Source: Providencia alcalifaciens
GTDB lineage: Bacteria; Pseudomonadota; Gammaproteobacteria; Enterobacterales; Enterobacteriaceae
Length of the DNA stretch: 64,000 nucleotides
NCBI GenBank assembly: GCA_025961275.1
Contig: JAOQNJ010000001.1
Coordinates: 3,555,353-3,619,352 of the forward strand
Reading direction: 5' to 3'
A program made the translations under genes and the position numbers. The notes under the pieces were generated by a model, which searched no databases, was not told the origin of the DNA, and was given only the letters and a program-made list of their open reading frames with translations. Below are positions 19,251-29,606 of this stretch, piece after piece. Position 1 is the stretch's first letter; each line of letters opens with the position of its first letter.

Positions 19251-19278
19251 TTGCCTGTCGTGTAATTTCTCGTATAAT
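19251..19278 (+). promoter_or_regulatory. Promoter of the tRNA-Gly operon
   Basis: A consensus -10 box TATAAT (19273-19278) follows TTGCCT (19251-19256) at 16-base spacing. The bases just after the -10 are GC-rich (GCGCTCCCCG), a discriminator type usual for stringently controlled stable RNA promoters. Confidence 0.8.
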
Positions 19279-19338
19279 GCGCTCCCCGTACCGGTGAAGT
19301 TTTTTCATCTGTGCGGTAAAGCAAAAAGATGCAGTTTT

Positions 19339-19414
<76 letters not shown>

Positions 19415-19454
19415 AACTCTCTTAATATTTTAGCTAGGACACTATTTTCGGTAT

Positions 19455-19530
<76 letters not shown>

Positions 19531-19569
19531 ATCTCACTTAGTGTTTTAGTTGCAGTTACTTATCCAAAT

Positions 19570-19645
<76 letters not shown>

Positions 19646-19654
19646 AAGTTTTGA

Positions 19655-19678
19655 ACCTACAAACCTACAAACCTACAA
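19655..19678. repeat. Microrepeat, three copies of ACCTACAA
   Basis: Three exact tandem copies of an 8-base unit lie immediately after the last tRNA. This is a short slippage-type repeat with no evident function. Confidence 0.9.
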
Positions 19679-19693
19679 ATTCGTGTGGTTCAC

Positions 19694-20311
19694 GATCATG
19701 AAGTAGGTGTTATTACTTGCTTTAATGTTAATGATCCGTAGGTGTATTCTGAATTGATCCTCACTGAGGTAAGGCGTCTACCCTTAAGATAAAAGACATC
19801 AATGAGCGATCTCGACTCTCTTTATGATCTTTTTGTGATCTTGTGGATATTTCTACTTGCATTCGTTTAGTGGCCGCCATAGAATAGCCACCCTTCGCCA
19901 ATAGGGACTATCAATAAGTATCCTAATTGTTGTAAGTTAGGTTATAACGATATGTAAAAAGTATGTTTTTTACTTGTTCAGTTAATATCTTGTTTCAATC
20001 ATAAGTTTTTATAGCTTTACTTTTACTACGAGTAGTAAAAACGGCGACTTTTCTAGTTTCCTACCGTTAGCAAGTTATCCACAATGTAATGCTCAAATTA
20101 TGGCGCATATTAGCGTCTGTAATACTTTATTGCACAGAGTTATCCACAGCTTTCAGTTGCATGTATTTATTCTTAGTCTAAAAAAGCATTATAATTAGTT
20201 ATTAATTATCTTGTTGAATTTTATGGTTAATTTTTTTTATTTAAAATGTGGGTGACATGGCTTGCAAATTCTTTACCCATTGTCAGCTAAGCAATTTTTA
20301 TTTTATTCACA
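19694..20311. promoter_or_regulatory. datA: datA-like DnaA-binding locus (candidate)
   Basis: The 710-base gap between the tRNA-Gly cluster and queG has no gene but holds three exact TTATNCACA DnaA boxes on the plus strand, at 20075-20083 and 20140-20148 (both TTATCCACA, the highest-affinity form) and 20303-20311 (TTATTCACA). A one-mismatch box lies on the minus strand at 19842-19850. Six GATC sites cluster at 19694-19840. E. coli datA, which binds many DnaA molecules and promotes hydrolysis of DnaA-bound ATP, occupies exactly this glyVXY-queG interval. Position and boxes are seen in the sequence; function is inferred. I found no confident IHF site, which E. coli datA needs. Confidence 0.65.
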
Positions 20312-20355
20312 ATTAATTTACTTTTATTATTTAAAGGTATAAGAGCGTATTATTT

Positions 20356-21513
20356 TTAAGCATCTCTCGGTAAACCTTTAGATATGGCACGTACAAGTCG
20401 TTTCTGCTGTGAAGTTTGAATAGTAACTTGATTTTCTTCCCTGCGATTTAATTGCTGTTGTACTGCCCATTGAATATGTTCATCCAACATTTCGCCCATC
20501 CCTGAGCGAGCCCGCAAGGCGCTAACAATAGCATCTTGGTAGGGCGCGTTACCAAGTGCGACACTGATATTCCTAAGCCATTTTAAATAGCCAATCCGGC
20601 GAATTGCAGAACCTTCAGTCACTCGCAGAAATGTTTCCTCGCTCCAATTAAACAATTCAAGTAGCTCAGGCGTATGCAAAGCACGTCTAGGACTAAAATC
20701 TTCCTCGTCAGTAAGTTGAGAAAAACGATTCCATGGACAAATAAGTTGGCAATCATCACAACCATAGATCCTATTTCCCATTAATGGGCGGAACTCTTCT
20801 GGGATCGGCCCATTAAGCTCAATAGTTAGGTAAGAAATACAGCGGCGAGCATCAACGACATAAGGTTCAACTATGGCACCTGTTGGACAAGTCGTCATGC
20901 AAGCAACACAACGGCCACATTGCTCCTCTATTGGTTGATCGACAGGTAGAGGTAAATTGACAAGTAATTCACCTAAAAAAAACCAAGACCCCGCTTCGCG
21001 ATTGAGGATCAGAGAGTGTTTTCCTGTCCAACCTAACCCGGCTTTTACAGCAAGAGGACGCTCTAAAATTGGAGCAGAGTCAACAAATGGACGAAAATTG
21101 AGTTCTTCTGAGCAAGCATATTTACGGCAATACTCTAAAATACGATCACCTAAAGTTTTTAAACGTTTCTTCAAAAGCTTATGATAGTCTCGACCCAGGG
21201 CATACCGGCTAACATAGCCAAGTTCAGGGTTATTTAGCGTACTCGCGAATGCTGCTTTTGCTGGCAGATAGTTCATTCGAACGCTGATGACACGAAGTGT
21301 TCCAGGATGTAGTTCATGAGGTCTTGCTCGCATCATACCGTGCCGATTCATCCACTCCATGTCACCATGATATTGCTTATCAAGCCAAGCTTGTAGCTTA
21401 GGCTCTTCGAGTGAAAGGTCAGTGTCACAAATACCAACTTGTTGGAAGCCAATTTCAATGCCCCACTGTTTGATATTTTGAGCGAGAAGGTTGAAGTCGA
21501 GGAGTGTTGCCAT
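20356..21513 (-). CDS. queG: Epoxyqueuosine reductase QueG
   Basis: A 385-residue cobalamin-dependent iron-sulfur enzyme that performs the last step of queuosine synthesis in tRNAs with GUN anticodons. The segment FRPFVDSAPILER carries the conserved catalytic Asp region, CGRCVACMTTCPTGAI and CDDCQLICPWN bind two [4Fe-4S] clusters, and HEAT-like helices form the C-terminus. Its ATG is at 21513. In E. coli, nnr (yjeF) starts opposite queG, but here the next 340 bases hold no such gene. Confidence 0.96.
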   Translation of the reverse strand: MATLLDFNLLAQNIKQWGIEIGFQQVGICDTDLSLEEPKLQAWLDKQYHGDMEWMNRHGMMRARPHELHPGTLRVISVRMNYLPAKAAFASTLNNPELGYVSRYALGRDYHKLLKKRLKTLGDRILEYCRKYACSEELNFRPFVDSAPILERPLAVKAGLGWTGKHSLILNREAGSWFFLGELLVNLPLPVDQPIEEQCGRCVACMTTCPTGAIVEPYVVDARRCISYLTIELNGPIPEEFRPLMGNRIYGCDDCQLICPWNRFSQLTDEEDFSPRRALHTPELLELFNWSEETFLRVTEGSAIRRIGYLKWLRNISVALGNAPYQDAIVSALRARSGMGEMLDEHIQWAVQQQLNRREENQVTIQTSQQKRLVRAISKGLPRDA

Positions 21514-21852
21514 CAGATTTTATACGGAAGTTAAGGTCAGCAATATTGCTGCGGCACTTTACCATGAACAGCGCATTTCACAAAATAGACGAAAAACGTT
21601 CGTCATTCTTTAAGCTGCGTGGCGGATGTTGTTAAATTGAGTTTAGCGCTTAAAACGCTAATCCGTGCACTTTCTATGCTCATCGGGAGTGTTTTGCTAG
21701 TATTGATCTAACAAGAATTGATCGTTTATCCGATATCTCTGATCTGAATATATCTGTAATGTAAATTAAGAAAAATAGAGCTGCTTAGGTTACTATAGAC
21801 GCTAATATCGATACTGATCTATTTTTTCCTTATAAAGTTGATTGAATAACCC
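21514..21852. other. Non-coding gap where nnr is found in E. coli
   Basis: This gap separates divergent queG and tsaE. No reading frame resembling the NAD(P)HX epimerase/dehydratase Nnr is present, nor a recognisable fragment of one. It must contain the promoters of both flanking genes, but I cannot place them with confidence. Confidence 0.6.
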
Positions 21853-22317
21853 ATGAAAGAACGCATTTTACAACTTGCGAACGAAGAGCAAACGGTGGCT
21901 TTGGGACGAGCAGTCGCTAATGCCTGCAAACAAGGTGCTGTGATTAATCTGTATGGTGACTTAGGTGCGGGTAAGACAACATTTAGTCGTGGTTTTTTAC
22001 AGGCTTTAGGGCACCAAGGCCATGTTAAAAGTCCGACATATACGCTAGTCGAACCTTATGACCTTCCCGATAGACAAGTTTTTCACTTTGATCTTTATCG
22101 TTTGGCAGATCCAGAGGAACTTGAATTTATGGGGATCCGCGATTATTTTTCCCCAGGGTCGATCTGTTTAGTGGAATGGCCTCAGCAAGGTAAAGGTTTT
22201 CTACCCGAACCAGATCTTGAACTCCATCTGACTTATCAGGATGAAGGGCGTCAGGCTCACTTTATTGCTTTCTCTGCAAATGGGGAGTCGTTGTTAGAAG
22301 CATTACAAGCACTCTAA
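21853..22317 (+). CDS. tsaE: tRNA threonylcarbamoyladenosine biosynthesis ATPase TsaE
   Basis: A 154-residue P-loop ATPase with Walker [17 protein letters not shown] (about residues 32-47), then [10 protein letters not shown] and FHFDLYRL typical of the YjeE family. It drives the TsaBDE complex that adds threonylcarbamoyl to A37 of ANN-decoding tRNAs. It is the first gene of the tsaE-amiB-mutL-miaA-hfq-hfl cluster, with amiB starting about 14 bases after its stop. Confidence 0.95.
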   Translation: MKERILQLANEEQTVALGRAVANACKQGAVINLYGDLGAGKTTFSRGFLQALGHQGHVKSPTYTLVEPYDLPDRQVFHFDLYRLADPEELEFMGIRDYFSPGSICLVEWPQQGKGFLPEPDLELHLTYQDEGRQAHFIAFSANGESLLEALQAL

Positions 22318-22331
22318 GGGATATATTGCTC

Positions 22332-23624
22332 ATGACGAACGCATTGCCAAAAAAAATAACAAAAAGGAGTCTCTTCTCCTTCTTAGTACTATTGATGATT
22401 TTTGTATTAGGGGTGGCTGCTCAACCCGCACAAGCCACCGTCTTATCGAACATTCAGGTTGATAATAGCCCATCGCACGCACAGGTGGCATTAACTTTTG
22501 CTGATGGTAGTCCTGACTACAAATATTTTCCTTTGCATTCGCCAGAGCGGCTGGTCATTGATATCAAACAAAACGGTGAGATTATTGGGCTACCAATGAA
22601 ATTGCCAGCAGGCGATCTCGTTAAAATTGTTCGTACAAGCCAACCTGCTGATAAAAATCATAAACGGATTGTACTCGAACTCTCAAAAGCAGCAAAAGTA
22701 CAAGCCTCTGTTAAGCAAGTTTCTGGGCAATATCAGGTAGTGCTTAGTCTTGTGACAGGAAAAGGGGGGACACCTACCTCTTTCAATAATACAGCTCAAC
22801 CAATGCAAGCCCCGAAAAATAGCGCACAACCAGTGCAACAAGATAAGCCATTAAAAATGAACACGCCAGCAGTGGCACCTGTACCCGTTAAAAACAAAAC
22901 AATACCAAAGGGAACTAAACAGGTTGTCATTGCGATTGATGCGGGACACGGAGGGAAAGATCCGGGGGCGATTGGTAAAAATGGCTATCGTGAAAAAGAT
23001 GTCACATTGAGCGTGTCGCGTAAGTTATATGCCAAATTGGCAGCAGACCCAATGTTTAAGCCAGTAATGACTCGTGATGGAGACTATTTTATTTCCGTCA
23101 GCGGGCGCTCTGACGTAGCCCGTAAGAAAAATGCCAATATGTTAGTGTCTATCCATGCTGATTCCGCTCCAAATAGCAGTGCACGGGGAGCTTCTGTCTG
23201 GGTTCTCTCAAATCGTCGTGCTAATAGTGAATTGGGTAGCTGGCTTGAGCAACGAGAAAAGCAATCAGAGCTGTTAGGTGGTGCTGGTGATGCATTGAGC
23301 GGAGCTGACCCTTACTTGAGTCAAGCTGTACTCGATTTACAGTTCGGTCATTCACAACGCGTTGGTTATGACGTGGCGGTGAAAGTGATCCAACAATTAA
23401 GAAAGGTGGGTAATATCCACAAGCGTAGTCCAGAGCATGCTAGCCTTGGGGTGTTACGTTCACCTGACATACCTTCTATTCTTGTTGAAACTGGGTTTAT
23501 TAGTAATGCGGCAGAAGAGCAATTGCTAAAATCCAACGATTATCAAAAAAAAGTCGCTGAAGCTATCCATCAAGGGTTACGACAATATTTTCTTGCTAAT
23601 CCTCTGCAAGCAGCGCCTAAGTAA
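22332..23624 (+). CDS. amiB: N-acetylmuramoyl-L-alanine amidase AmiB
   Basis: A 430-residue periplasmic amidase. A signal segment (about residues 12-37) ending near QPAQA is followed by an AMIN domain (about 38-130) that targets the septum, a Pro/Gln-rich linker, and an Amidase_3 domain. Zinc ligands are in IDAGHGGKDPG, the Glu of GYREKD and the His of VSIHADSA, and the catalytic Glu is in ILVETGFISN. It splits daughter-cell peptidoglycan when activated by EnvC. A TTG two codons upstream (22326) is better spaced from AAGGG than the ATG, so the start is not certain. Confidence 0.94.
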   Translation: MTNALPKKITKRSLFSFLVLLMIFVLGVAAQPAQATVLSNIQVDNSPSHAQVALTFADGSPDYKYFPLHSPERLVIDIKQNGEIIGLPMKLPAGDLVKIVRTSQPADKNHKRIVLELSKAAKVQASVKQVSGQYQVVLSLVTGKGGTPTSFNNTAQPMQAPKNSAQPVQQDKPLKMNTPAVAPVPVKNKTIPKGTKQVVIAIDAGHGGKDPGAIGKNGYREKDVTLSVSRKLYAKLAADPMFKPVMTRDGDYFISVSGRSDVARKKNANMLVSIHADSAPNSSARGASVWVLSNRRANSELGSWLEQREKQSELLGGAGDALSGADPYLSQAVLDLQFGHSQRVGYDVAVKVIQQLRKVGNIHKRSPEHASLGVLRSPDIPSILVETGFISNAAEEQLLKSNDYQKKVAEAIHQGLRQYFLANPLQAAPK

Positions 23625-23636
23625 GAGGTTACGTTT

Positions 23637-25595
23637 ATGGGAATACAGATCCTCTCTCCTCAACTTGCTAACCAAATTGCGGCTGGTGAAGTTGTTGAAC
23701 GACCCGCTTCGGTAGTCAAAGAACTGGTTGAAAACAGTCTGGATGCTGGTGCAAAGCGTATTGATATTGATATCGAACGTGGGGGAGAGAAGCTGATCCG
23801 TATTCGTGATAATGGTGGCGGAATAGGTAAAGATGAGTTAATACTCGCCTTAGCTCGTCACGCAACAAGTAAAATTGCCACATTAGATGACCTTGAAGCT
23901 ATCATGAGTATGGGGTTTCGTGGTGAGGCACTTGCGAGTATCAGCTCAGTTTCACGTCTAACATTAACCTCAAAACCCCCAGAACAAAGCGAAGCGTGGC
24001 AATCTTATGCTGAAGGCCGTGATATGGCCGTGACGGTGAAACCGGCCGCTCACCCAAATGGTACGACAGTTGAAGTTTTAGATCTGTTTTATAATACGCC
24101 TGCACGACGTAAATTTATGCGTACAGAAAAAACGGAATTTGGTCATATTGACGAAATTGTCCGGCGTATTGCACTTTCTCGTCCCGATGTTGCTATTAAT
24201 TTGAGCCATAATGGTAAGCTTGTTAAGCAATACCGCGCAGCACATGATGACGCTCAGCAGGAGCGACGACTAGCGACGATTTGTGGTAATGGATTTATGC
24301 AAGGTGCGTTGTCTATCTCTTGGCAACATGGAGACTTAGGTATTAAGGGCTGGGTAGTTTCGCCTTCGAATGGACCCGTTAGTGATATTCAGTACTGTTA
24401 TGTGAATGGGCGAATGATGCGCGATAGATTAATTAACCACGCTATTCGTCAAGCTTATGAAGGGCACCTTGATGATAATCAGCAGCCTGCTTATGTTCTT
24501 TATTTAACGATTGACCCTCACCAGGTTGATGTTAATGTCCATCCAGCTAAGCATGAAGTTCGCTTCCATCAAGCTAGGCTAGTGCATGATTTTATCTATC
24601 AAGGAGTGCGCACTGCGTTACTCAATGCACATGAACCTGATGAACTACCGGGAATTGAGCCAGCAATTCGTGAATTGGTAAACCGTACTTCGGCTGGAGA
24701 TAACTATTTTGCGCCTACGGCTGTGTCAAATCAAAGTGAAACCGAGCGTATAACCTATACAAAAGAGCCACAGAAGAATTATCGTTCTGAAGTTGAAAAA
24801 CCACGTTCTGTTTCATCCACTCAGTCAACTTTATCGGCAGTATCGGCAAGTTTGAGTCGAGAAAAAAACAGTTTTGAGTCTTCAGCACCACCTTATGACC
24901 GAAAAGCTGGGCAACTTTATCAGACGTTAATGTCTGTACCTGTTTCTCAAGAAGATAAACAACCGTTATTTCCCGCTCGACAACCTTTAGTCGCAACCGC
25001 AGTTTCTTCCCGAATAGTTGAAGAAAATGCTAACAATTATACGTTTGGTAAGGTATTGACAATTTACGCAAAAAACTTTGCATTAATTGAGTCTTCATTA
25101 GGCCTAATGCTGTTATCCTTACCTGAAGCGAATTATTTATTGAAGTTAGCGCAACTATTACCTGATGGTGAAGCATTGAAACCTCAGCCATTGTTGATCC
25201 CGCTAAAATTATCACTTAATTCTGATGAAATTACGGTTTTTCAGCAGAACAAGGAACAATTAACACTATTTGGCATTGAAGCCACGATATCTCATGGAAA
25301 AGTAACTATTCATGCGGTATCTTTACCGTTAAGAACACAAAACTTATCCCAGCTTTTTTCCAATTTGCTGGTTTTTTTGTCGGAAAAAGAGAGCGCAACT
25401 CGTCAAGATGTTGCACAATGGCTTGCAAATACAGTTTCACGAGAAAAAGTACAAGAAAGCTGGAGCTTAGCACAGGCAGTTCAATTACTCGCAGATGTTG
25501 AGCGGCTTTGTCCGCAGTATGTCAAAAAGCCGTCACCAACATTATTACAATTAATTAATTTACAATCCGTGGTAGCTACACTAAGAAATGAGTGA
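23637..25595 (+). CDS. mutL: DNA mismatch repair protein MutL
   Basis: A 652-residue GHKL ATPase. The N-terminal ATP site shows [19 protein letters not shown] and [10 protein letters not shown], followed by the transducer domain to about residue 330. A poorly conserved Ser/Gln-rich linker (about 335-465) leads to the C-terminal dimerisation domain. The endonuclease motif found in many MutL proteins (DQHA type) is absent, as expected in bacteria that use MutH with Dam methylation. It lies 12 bases after amiB and overlaps the miaA start by eight bases. Confidence 0.97.
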   Translation: MGIQILSPQLANQIAAGEVVERPASVVKELVENSLDAGAKRIDIDIERGGEKLIRIRDNGGGIGKDELILALARHATSKIATLDDLEAIMSMGFRGEALASISSVSRLTLTSKPPEQSEAWQSYAEGRDMAVTVKPAAHPNGTTVEVLDLFYNTPARRKFMRTEKTEFGHIDEIVRRIALSRPDVAINLSHNGKLVKQYRAAHDDAQQERRLATICGNGFMQGALSISWQHGDLGIKGWVVSPSNGPVSDIQYCYVNGRMMRDRLINHAIRQAYEGHLDDNQQPAYVLYLTIDPHQVDVNVHPAKHEVRFHQARLVHDFIYQGVRTALLNAHEPDELPGIEPAIRELVNRTSAGDNYFAPTAVSNQSETERITYTKEPQKNYRSEVEKPRSVSSTQSTLSAVSASLSREKNSFESSAPPYDRKAGQLYQTLMSVPVSQEDKQPLFPARQPLVATAVSSRIVEENANNYTFGKVLTIYAKNFALIESSLGLMLLSLPEANYLLKLAQLLPDGEALKPQPLLIPLKLSLNSDEITVFQQNKEQLTLFGIEATISHGKVTIHAVSLPLRTQNLSQLFSNLLVFLSEKESATRQDVAQWLANTVSREKVQESWSLAQAVQLLADVERLCPQYVKKPSPTLLQLINLQSVVATLRNE

Positions 25596-26529
25596 TCTAG
25601 TAACTCAGAAAAAGCCAAATGCAATGTTTTTAATGGGGCCAACGGCCTCAGGTAAGACTGCGTTGGCAATAGCCTTACGTCAACATTTGCCTGTAGAGAT
25701 AGTCAGTGTTGATTCGGCGTTGATCTACCGCGGTATGGATATTGGCACAGCAAAACCAAATGCAGAGGAACTTAGTCTAGCGCCTCATCGCCTTATCGAT
25801 ATCCTAGATCCTTCTTTACCTTATTCCGCTGCCGACTTCCGGCGAGACGCATTAAATGTGATGGATGAAATTACTTCTCAAGGTAAGATTCCATTACTTG
25901 TGGGTGGAACAATGCTGTATTTTAAAGCCTTGTTGGAAGGGCTTTCACCTTTACCTTCTGCTGACCCTGCAGTTCGTGCAGAGATCGAATCAATCGCAGA
26001 AAAACAAGGCTGGTCTGAAATTCATCGTCGTTTAGCCGAGGTTGATTCGGTTGCTGCAGCTAGGATTCATCCTAATGATCCACAAAGATTATCCCGGGCT
26101 TTAGAGGTATATCTCATTTCAGGGCGAACTTTGACTGAAATGACACAAACAGCGGGCGAAGAATTACCTTATAATGTGTTTCAGTTTGCTATTGCGCCTC
26201 AAGATCGTAAAATTTTACATCAGCGCATCGAACAACGTTTTCATCAGATGCTAGAAGTCGGTTTTGAAGAGGAAGTTCGGGCTCTTCATGAGCGTGGTGA
26301 CCTGCATGTTGATTTGCCCTCGATTCGTTGTGTAGGGTATCGGCAAATGTGGTCATATTTAGAAAACGAAATAGATTATGATGAAATGGTTTATCGGGGA
26401 ATTTGTGCAACACGCCAATTGGCAAAGCGCCAGATTACCTGGTTAAGAAGCTGGGATAATGTTCATTGGTTAGATAGTGAACAACCACAGCAAGCGCTTA
26501 AGGCTGTTATGCAGGTTATTCGTGCATAG
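25588..26529 (+). CDS. miaA: tRNA dimethylallyltransferase MiaA
   Basis: A 313-residue enzyme that prenylates A37 of tRNAs reading UNN codons, the first step to ms2i6A. The P-loop [29 protein letters not shown] and the [15 protein letters not shown] segment are the family signatures. The start codon lies inside the last codons of mutL, indicating translational coupling. About 106 bases follow before hfq, room for hfq promoters of its own as known in E. coli. Confidence 0.97.
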   Translation: MSDLVTQKKPNAMFLMGPTASGKTALAIALRQHLPVEIVSVDSALIYRGMDIGTAKPNAEELSLAPHRLIDILDPSLPYSAADFRRDALNVMDEITSQGKIPLLVGGTMLYFKALLEGLSPLPSADPAVRAEIESIAEKQGWSEIHRRLAEVDSVAAARIHPNDPQRLSRALEVYLISGRTLTEMTQTAGEELPYNVFQFAIAPQDRKILHQRIEQRFHQMLEVGFEEEVRALHERGDLHVDLPSIRCVGYRQMWSYLENEIDYDEMVYRGICATRQLAKRQITWLRSWDNVHWLDSEQPQQALKAVMQVIRA

Positions 26530-26635
26530 GGCTATTGTTTGTGTACAATTAGAACGTTAAGCGCAATTTTTGAGTAGTTACTTTTTGGAATCGTAAGGTT
26601 CTCATTTAAAAACAACAAAATAAGGAAAACATAAA

Positions 26636-26929
26636 ATGGCTAAGGGGCAATCTTTGCAAGATCCGTTCCTGAACGCATTACGTCGTGAAAGGGTTCCGGT
26701 CTCAATTTATTTAGTTAACGGCATCAAATTGCAGGGGCAGATTGAATCTTTTGACCAATTTGTCATTTTACTAAAAAACACGGTTAGTCAGATGGTCTAT
26801 AAGCATGCTATCTCTACCGTTGTCCCTGCTCGCCCTGTTTCTCATCATAGCGGTAGCGCTGCTGGTGGCCCAGGCAATAATTACCACGGTGGAACGCCTG
26901 CACAGCAGGATGGCGAAGCTGCTGAGTAA
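26636..26929 (+). CDS. hfq: RNA chaperone Hfq
   Basis: A 97-residue Sm-like protein that forms hexameric rings and pairs small RNAs with mRNAs. The Sm1 strand region ([38 protein letters not shown]) and Sm2 YKHAIST motif are intact, including the YKH residues of the proximal U-binding face. The disordered C-terminus ([15 protein letters not shown] and an acidic end) is a little shorter than the 102-residue E. coli protein, but the acidic tip that gates RNA release is kept. Confidence 0.98.
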   Translation: MAKGQSLQDPFLNALRRERVPVSIYLVNGIKLQGQIESFDQFVILLKNTVSQMVYKHAISTVVPARPVSHHSGSAAGGPGNNYHGGTPAQQDGEAAE

Positions 26930-26951
26930 TTCAGGTTGCACGTTAATATTC

Positions 26952-26993
26952 AAGGAAAACATAGGTAGGGAGACTTTACCTGTGTTTTTCCTT
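26952..26993 (+). terminator. Hairpin after hfq
   Basis: AAGGAAAACATAGGTA (26952-26967) pairs, with a few mismatches, with TACCTGTGTTTTTCCTT (26977-26993), forming a long A/T-flanked stem. It lies 22 bases after the hfq stop and probably reduces transcription into hflX. Confidence 0.65.
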
Positions 26994-27027
26994 TGTATTT
27001 ATAGTTAAACCTAAGAGGTTATAGCCC

Positions 27028-28308
27028 TTGTTTGATAGGTATGAAGGCGGTGAGCTGGCTGTATTGGTACATGTCTTTTTCTCCCAAGAAAAGGACACTG
27101 AAAATCTGGCAGAATTTGAGTCACTAGTGACATCTGCGGGCGTTAAACCCGTACAGATAGTAACAGGCAGTCGTAAGTCCCCCCATCCCAAGTATTATGT
27201 CGGAGAAGGGAAAGCGGAGGAAATCGCTGAGGCAGTGCAGGCAAGCGGTGCAGACGTGGTGCTGTTCAACCATACTCTTACCCCAGCACAAGAACGTAAT
27301 CTCGAAAGGCTATGCGAGTGTAAGGTCGTCGACCGTACAGGCGTTATTCTAGATATATTTGCTCAAAGGGCGCGCACACATGAAGGTAAACTTCAAGTTG
27401 AGCTCGCGCAATTACGTCATATGTCCACCCGTTTAGTTAGGGGATGGACTCACCTTGAGCGACAAAAAGGCGGGATTGGTTTACGAGGTCCCGGCGAAAC
27501 TCAGCTTGAGACAGACCGTCGGTTACTCAGGGTTAAAATTAGTCAAATTTTATCCCGTCTCAGCAGAGTCGAAAGGCAGCGTGAGCAAGGACGCCAAGCT
27601 CGAAATAAAGCGGATATTCCAACCATTTCGCTTGTTGGTTATACCAACGCCGGTAAATCAAGCTTATTTAACCGGATGACGGCTGCTGATGTTTATGCTG
27701 CTGACCAGCTGTTTGCAACACTCGACCCAACGCTAAGACGCATTGATGTCGATGATGTAGGAACAGTTGTACTTGCGGATACTGTTGGGTTTATTCGCAA
27801 TTTGCCCCACGATTTAGTTGCTGCGTTTAAAGCAACGCTGCAAGAAACCCGTGAGGCAACATTATTGCTGCATGTCATCGACGCAGCAGATAGCCGCTTG
27901 GATGAAAATATTCGTGCGGTCAAAAGTGTATTGGAAGAAATTGAAGCCGATGAAATTCCAACACTTTTAGTCATGAACAAAGTTGATATGCTGGAAGATT
28001 TTGTCCCGCGTATTGATAGAAATGTGGATAACAAACCGGTTCGTGTCTGGCTTTCAGCGCAAACGGGTGAAGGTATCCCTCTGTTGCTGCAAGCATTGAC
28101 GGAACGTCTTTCAGGTGAAATCGCACATGTTGAAATACGTTTGCCACCAAATGAAGGTCGCCTGCGTAGCCGTTTTTATCAACTCAATGCTATTGAACGT
28201 GAATGGCAGGAAGAAGACGGCTCAATCGGCTTAGAGGTGCGTATGCCGATGGTAGATTGGCAACGTTTATGCAAGCAGGAACAACAATTACCTAGTTATG
28301 TTATTTAA
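27028..28308 (+). CDS. hflX: Ribosome-rescue GTPase HflX
   Basis: A 426-residue GTPase, the same length as E. coli HflX. It has the N-terminal HflX domain and helical linker ([13 protein letters not shown]), then G1 [13 protein letters not shown]3 DTVGFI and G4 MNKVDML. It splits stalled 70S ribosomes after heat stress. The start is TTG 27028 behind AAGAGG; the resulting N-terminus MFDRYEGGE aligns with E. coli, so the rare start is probably real and could limit expression. Confidence 0.96.
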   Translation: MFDRYEGGELAVLVHVFFSQEKDTENLAEFESLVTSAGVKPVQIVTGSRKSPHPKYYVGEGKAEEIAEAVQASGADVVLFNHTLTPAQERNLERLCECKVVDRTGVILDIFAQRARTHEGKLQVELAQLRHMSTRLVRGWTHLERQKGGIGLRGPGETQLETDRRLLRVKISQILSRLSRVERQREQGRQARNKADIPTISLVGYTNAGKSSLFNRMTAADVYAADQLFATLDPTLRRIDVDDVGTVVLADTVGFIRNLPHDLVAAFKATLQETREATLLLHVIDAADSRLDENIRAVKSVLEEIEADEIPTLLVMNKVDMLEDFVPRIDRNVDNKPVRVWLSAQTGEGIPLLLQALTERLSGEIAHVEIRLPPNEGRLRSRFYQLNAIEREWQEEDGSIGLEVRMPMVDWQRLCKQEQQLPSYVI

Positions 28309-28395
28309 CATGTCGCTAGGAAATGGAATTGATATTAAGAGCGACTTGTTTGCTCTTAGCCCGAAAAATCAATCATAAAGATATGGAGCTAAAAC

Positions 28396-29604
28396 ATGGC
28401 GTGGAATCAGCCCGGTAATGACGGACAAGACCGCGATCCGTGGGGAAGCGGCAATAAAGGCGGCAACTCTGGCGGGAATAAAGGCGGTCGTAAACGTGGG
28501 GCTTCTGATCTCGACGATCTCTTTCGTAAGCTGAGCAGTAAGCTTGGCGGTAAAAAAGGTGGCGGTGGTGATGGTGATAATAAACAACCATCACAAATCA
28601 GTGGCCGTATTGGAATGTTAGCTCTTGCTGCTGTTGTAGTTGTATGGGCTGGTTCGGGTTTCTATACTATTAAGGAAAGTGACCGTGGCGTAGTACTACG
28701 CTTTGGTGAATTCAATCCAAGTAGTGGTATTGTTGGACCCGGCTTGAACTGGAAACCAACCTTTATTGATAGGGTTATTCCAGTCAACGTTGAAACCGTT
28801 CGTGAACAAGTAACCAATGGCATGATGTTAACGTCAGATGAAAACGTGATCCGCGTTGAAATGAACGTACAGTATCGTGTTACTGATCCTGCTGAATATC
28901 TATTTAGCGTCACGAACCCTGACAACAGTTTACGCCAAGCCCTTGATAGCGCAGTGCGTGGTGTTATTGGTCAGTCTGCTATGGAGCAGGTACTGACGAC
29001 GAATCGTACATTTATCCGTGATGTAACGCAAAAAGAGCTTGAAGCTACGATTGCGCCATACAAAATGGGTATTACGCTACTTGACGTCAACTTCCAGGCT
29101 GCTCGTCCGCCAGAAGATGTTAAGGCTGCGTTTGATGACGTAATTTCTGCAAGAGAAGAAGAGCAAAAAACCATTCGTGAAGCACACGCTTATCGTAACG
29201 AAGTTTTGCCACTGGCAAAAGGTAACGCTCAAAAAATGATCGAAGAGTCCGAAGCTTATAAGGCCAGTGTGGTGTTTAAAGCAGAGGGTGAGGTCGCTAG
29301 TTTTGCTAAGATGTTGCCAGAATATCGTGCAGCGCCTGAAATTACTCGTGAACGTCTCTACATTGATACCATGGAGCGCGTTTTAAGCAACACACGTAAA
29401 ATTATTGCGAATGATAAGAGCAACAGTATGTTAGTTCTGCCATTAGACCAATTGATGCGTGGTGGTGGCGACAACGCAGCACCAAAAACAGGCTTACCGT
29501 CAAAAGTGATGAATTCAAACACAAGTAATTCATCTAGCACAGCGCCAGCGCAACAAAGTGGTGCTGTTCGTGGTGGTGATGCCGTTAGAGTAGGGAGACA
29601 ATAA
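28396..29604 (+). CDS. hflK: FtsH protease regulator HflK
   Basis: A 402-residue stomatin/prohibitin (SPFH) protein. A Gly/Asn/Lys-rich cytoplasmic N-terminus (residues 1-70) precedes one membrane helix (about 73-93) and the periplasmic SPFH domain beginning ESDRGVVLRFGEF. With HflC it forms a large membrane cage around FtsH and controls its proteolysis. GGAG lies before the ATG. The gene is two bases from hflC, so the pair is translationally linked. Confidence 0.96.
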   Translation: MAWNQPGNDGQDRDPWGSGNKGGNSGGNKGGRKRGASDLDDLFRKLSSKLGGKKGGGGDGDNKQPSQISGRIGMLALAAVVVVWAGSGFYTIKESDRGVVLRFGEFNPSSGIVGPGLNWKPTFIDRVIPVNVETVREQVTNGMMLTSDENVIRVEMNVQYRVTDPAEYLFSVTNPDNSLRQALDSAVRGVIGQSAMEQVLTTNRTFIRDVTQKELEATIAPYKMGITLLDVNFQAARPPEDVKAAFDDVISAREEEQKTIREAHAYRNEVLPLAKGNAQKMIEESEAYKASVVFKAEGEVASFAKMLPEYRAAPEITRERLYIDTMERVLSNTRKIIANDKSNSMLVLPLDQLMRGGGDNAAPKTGLPSKVMNSNTSNSSSTAPAQQSGAVRGGDAVRVGRQ

Positions 29605-29606
29605 TC

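Noticed and set aside
19694-20311. Chromosomal origin oriC
   Set aside because: DnaA boxes and GATC sites are present, but mioC, mnmG and AT-rich 13-mer repeats are not. The position between tRNA-Gly and queG fits datA instead.
27028-27030. Possible 5' truncation of hflX because there is no ATG start
   Set aside because: The TTG start has AAGAGG upstream and gives an N-terminus that aligns fully with E. coli HflX.
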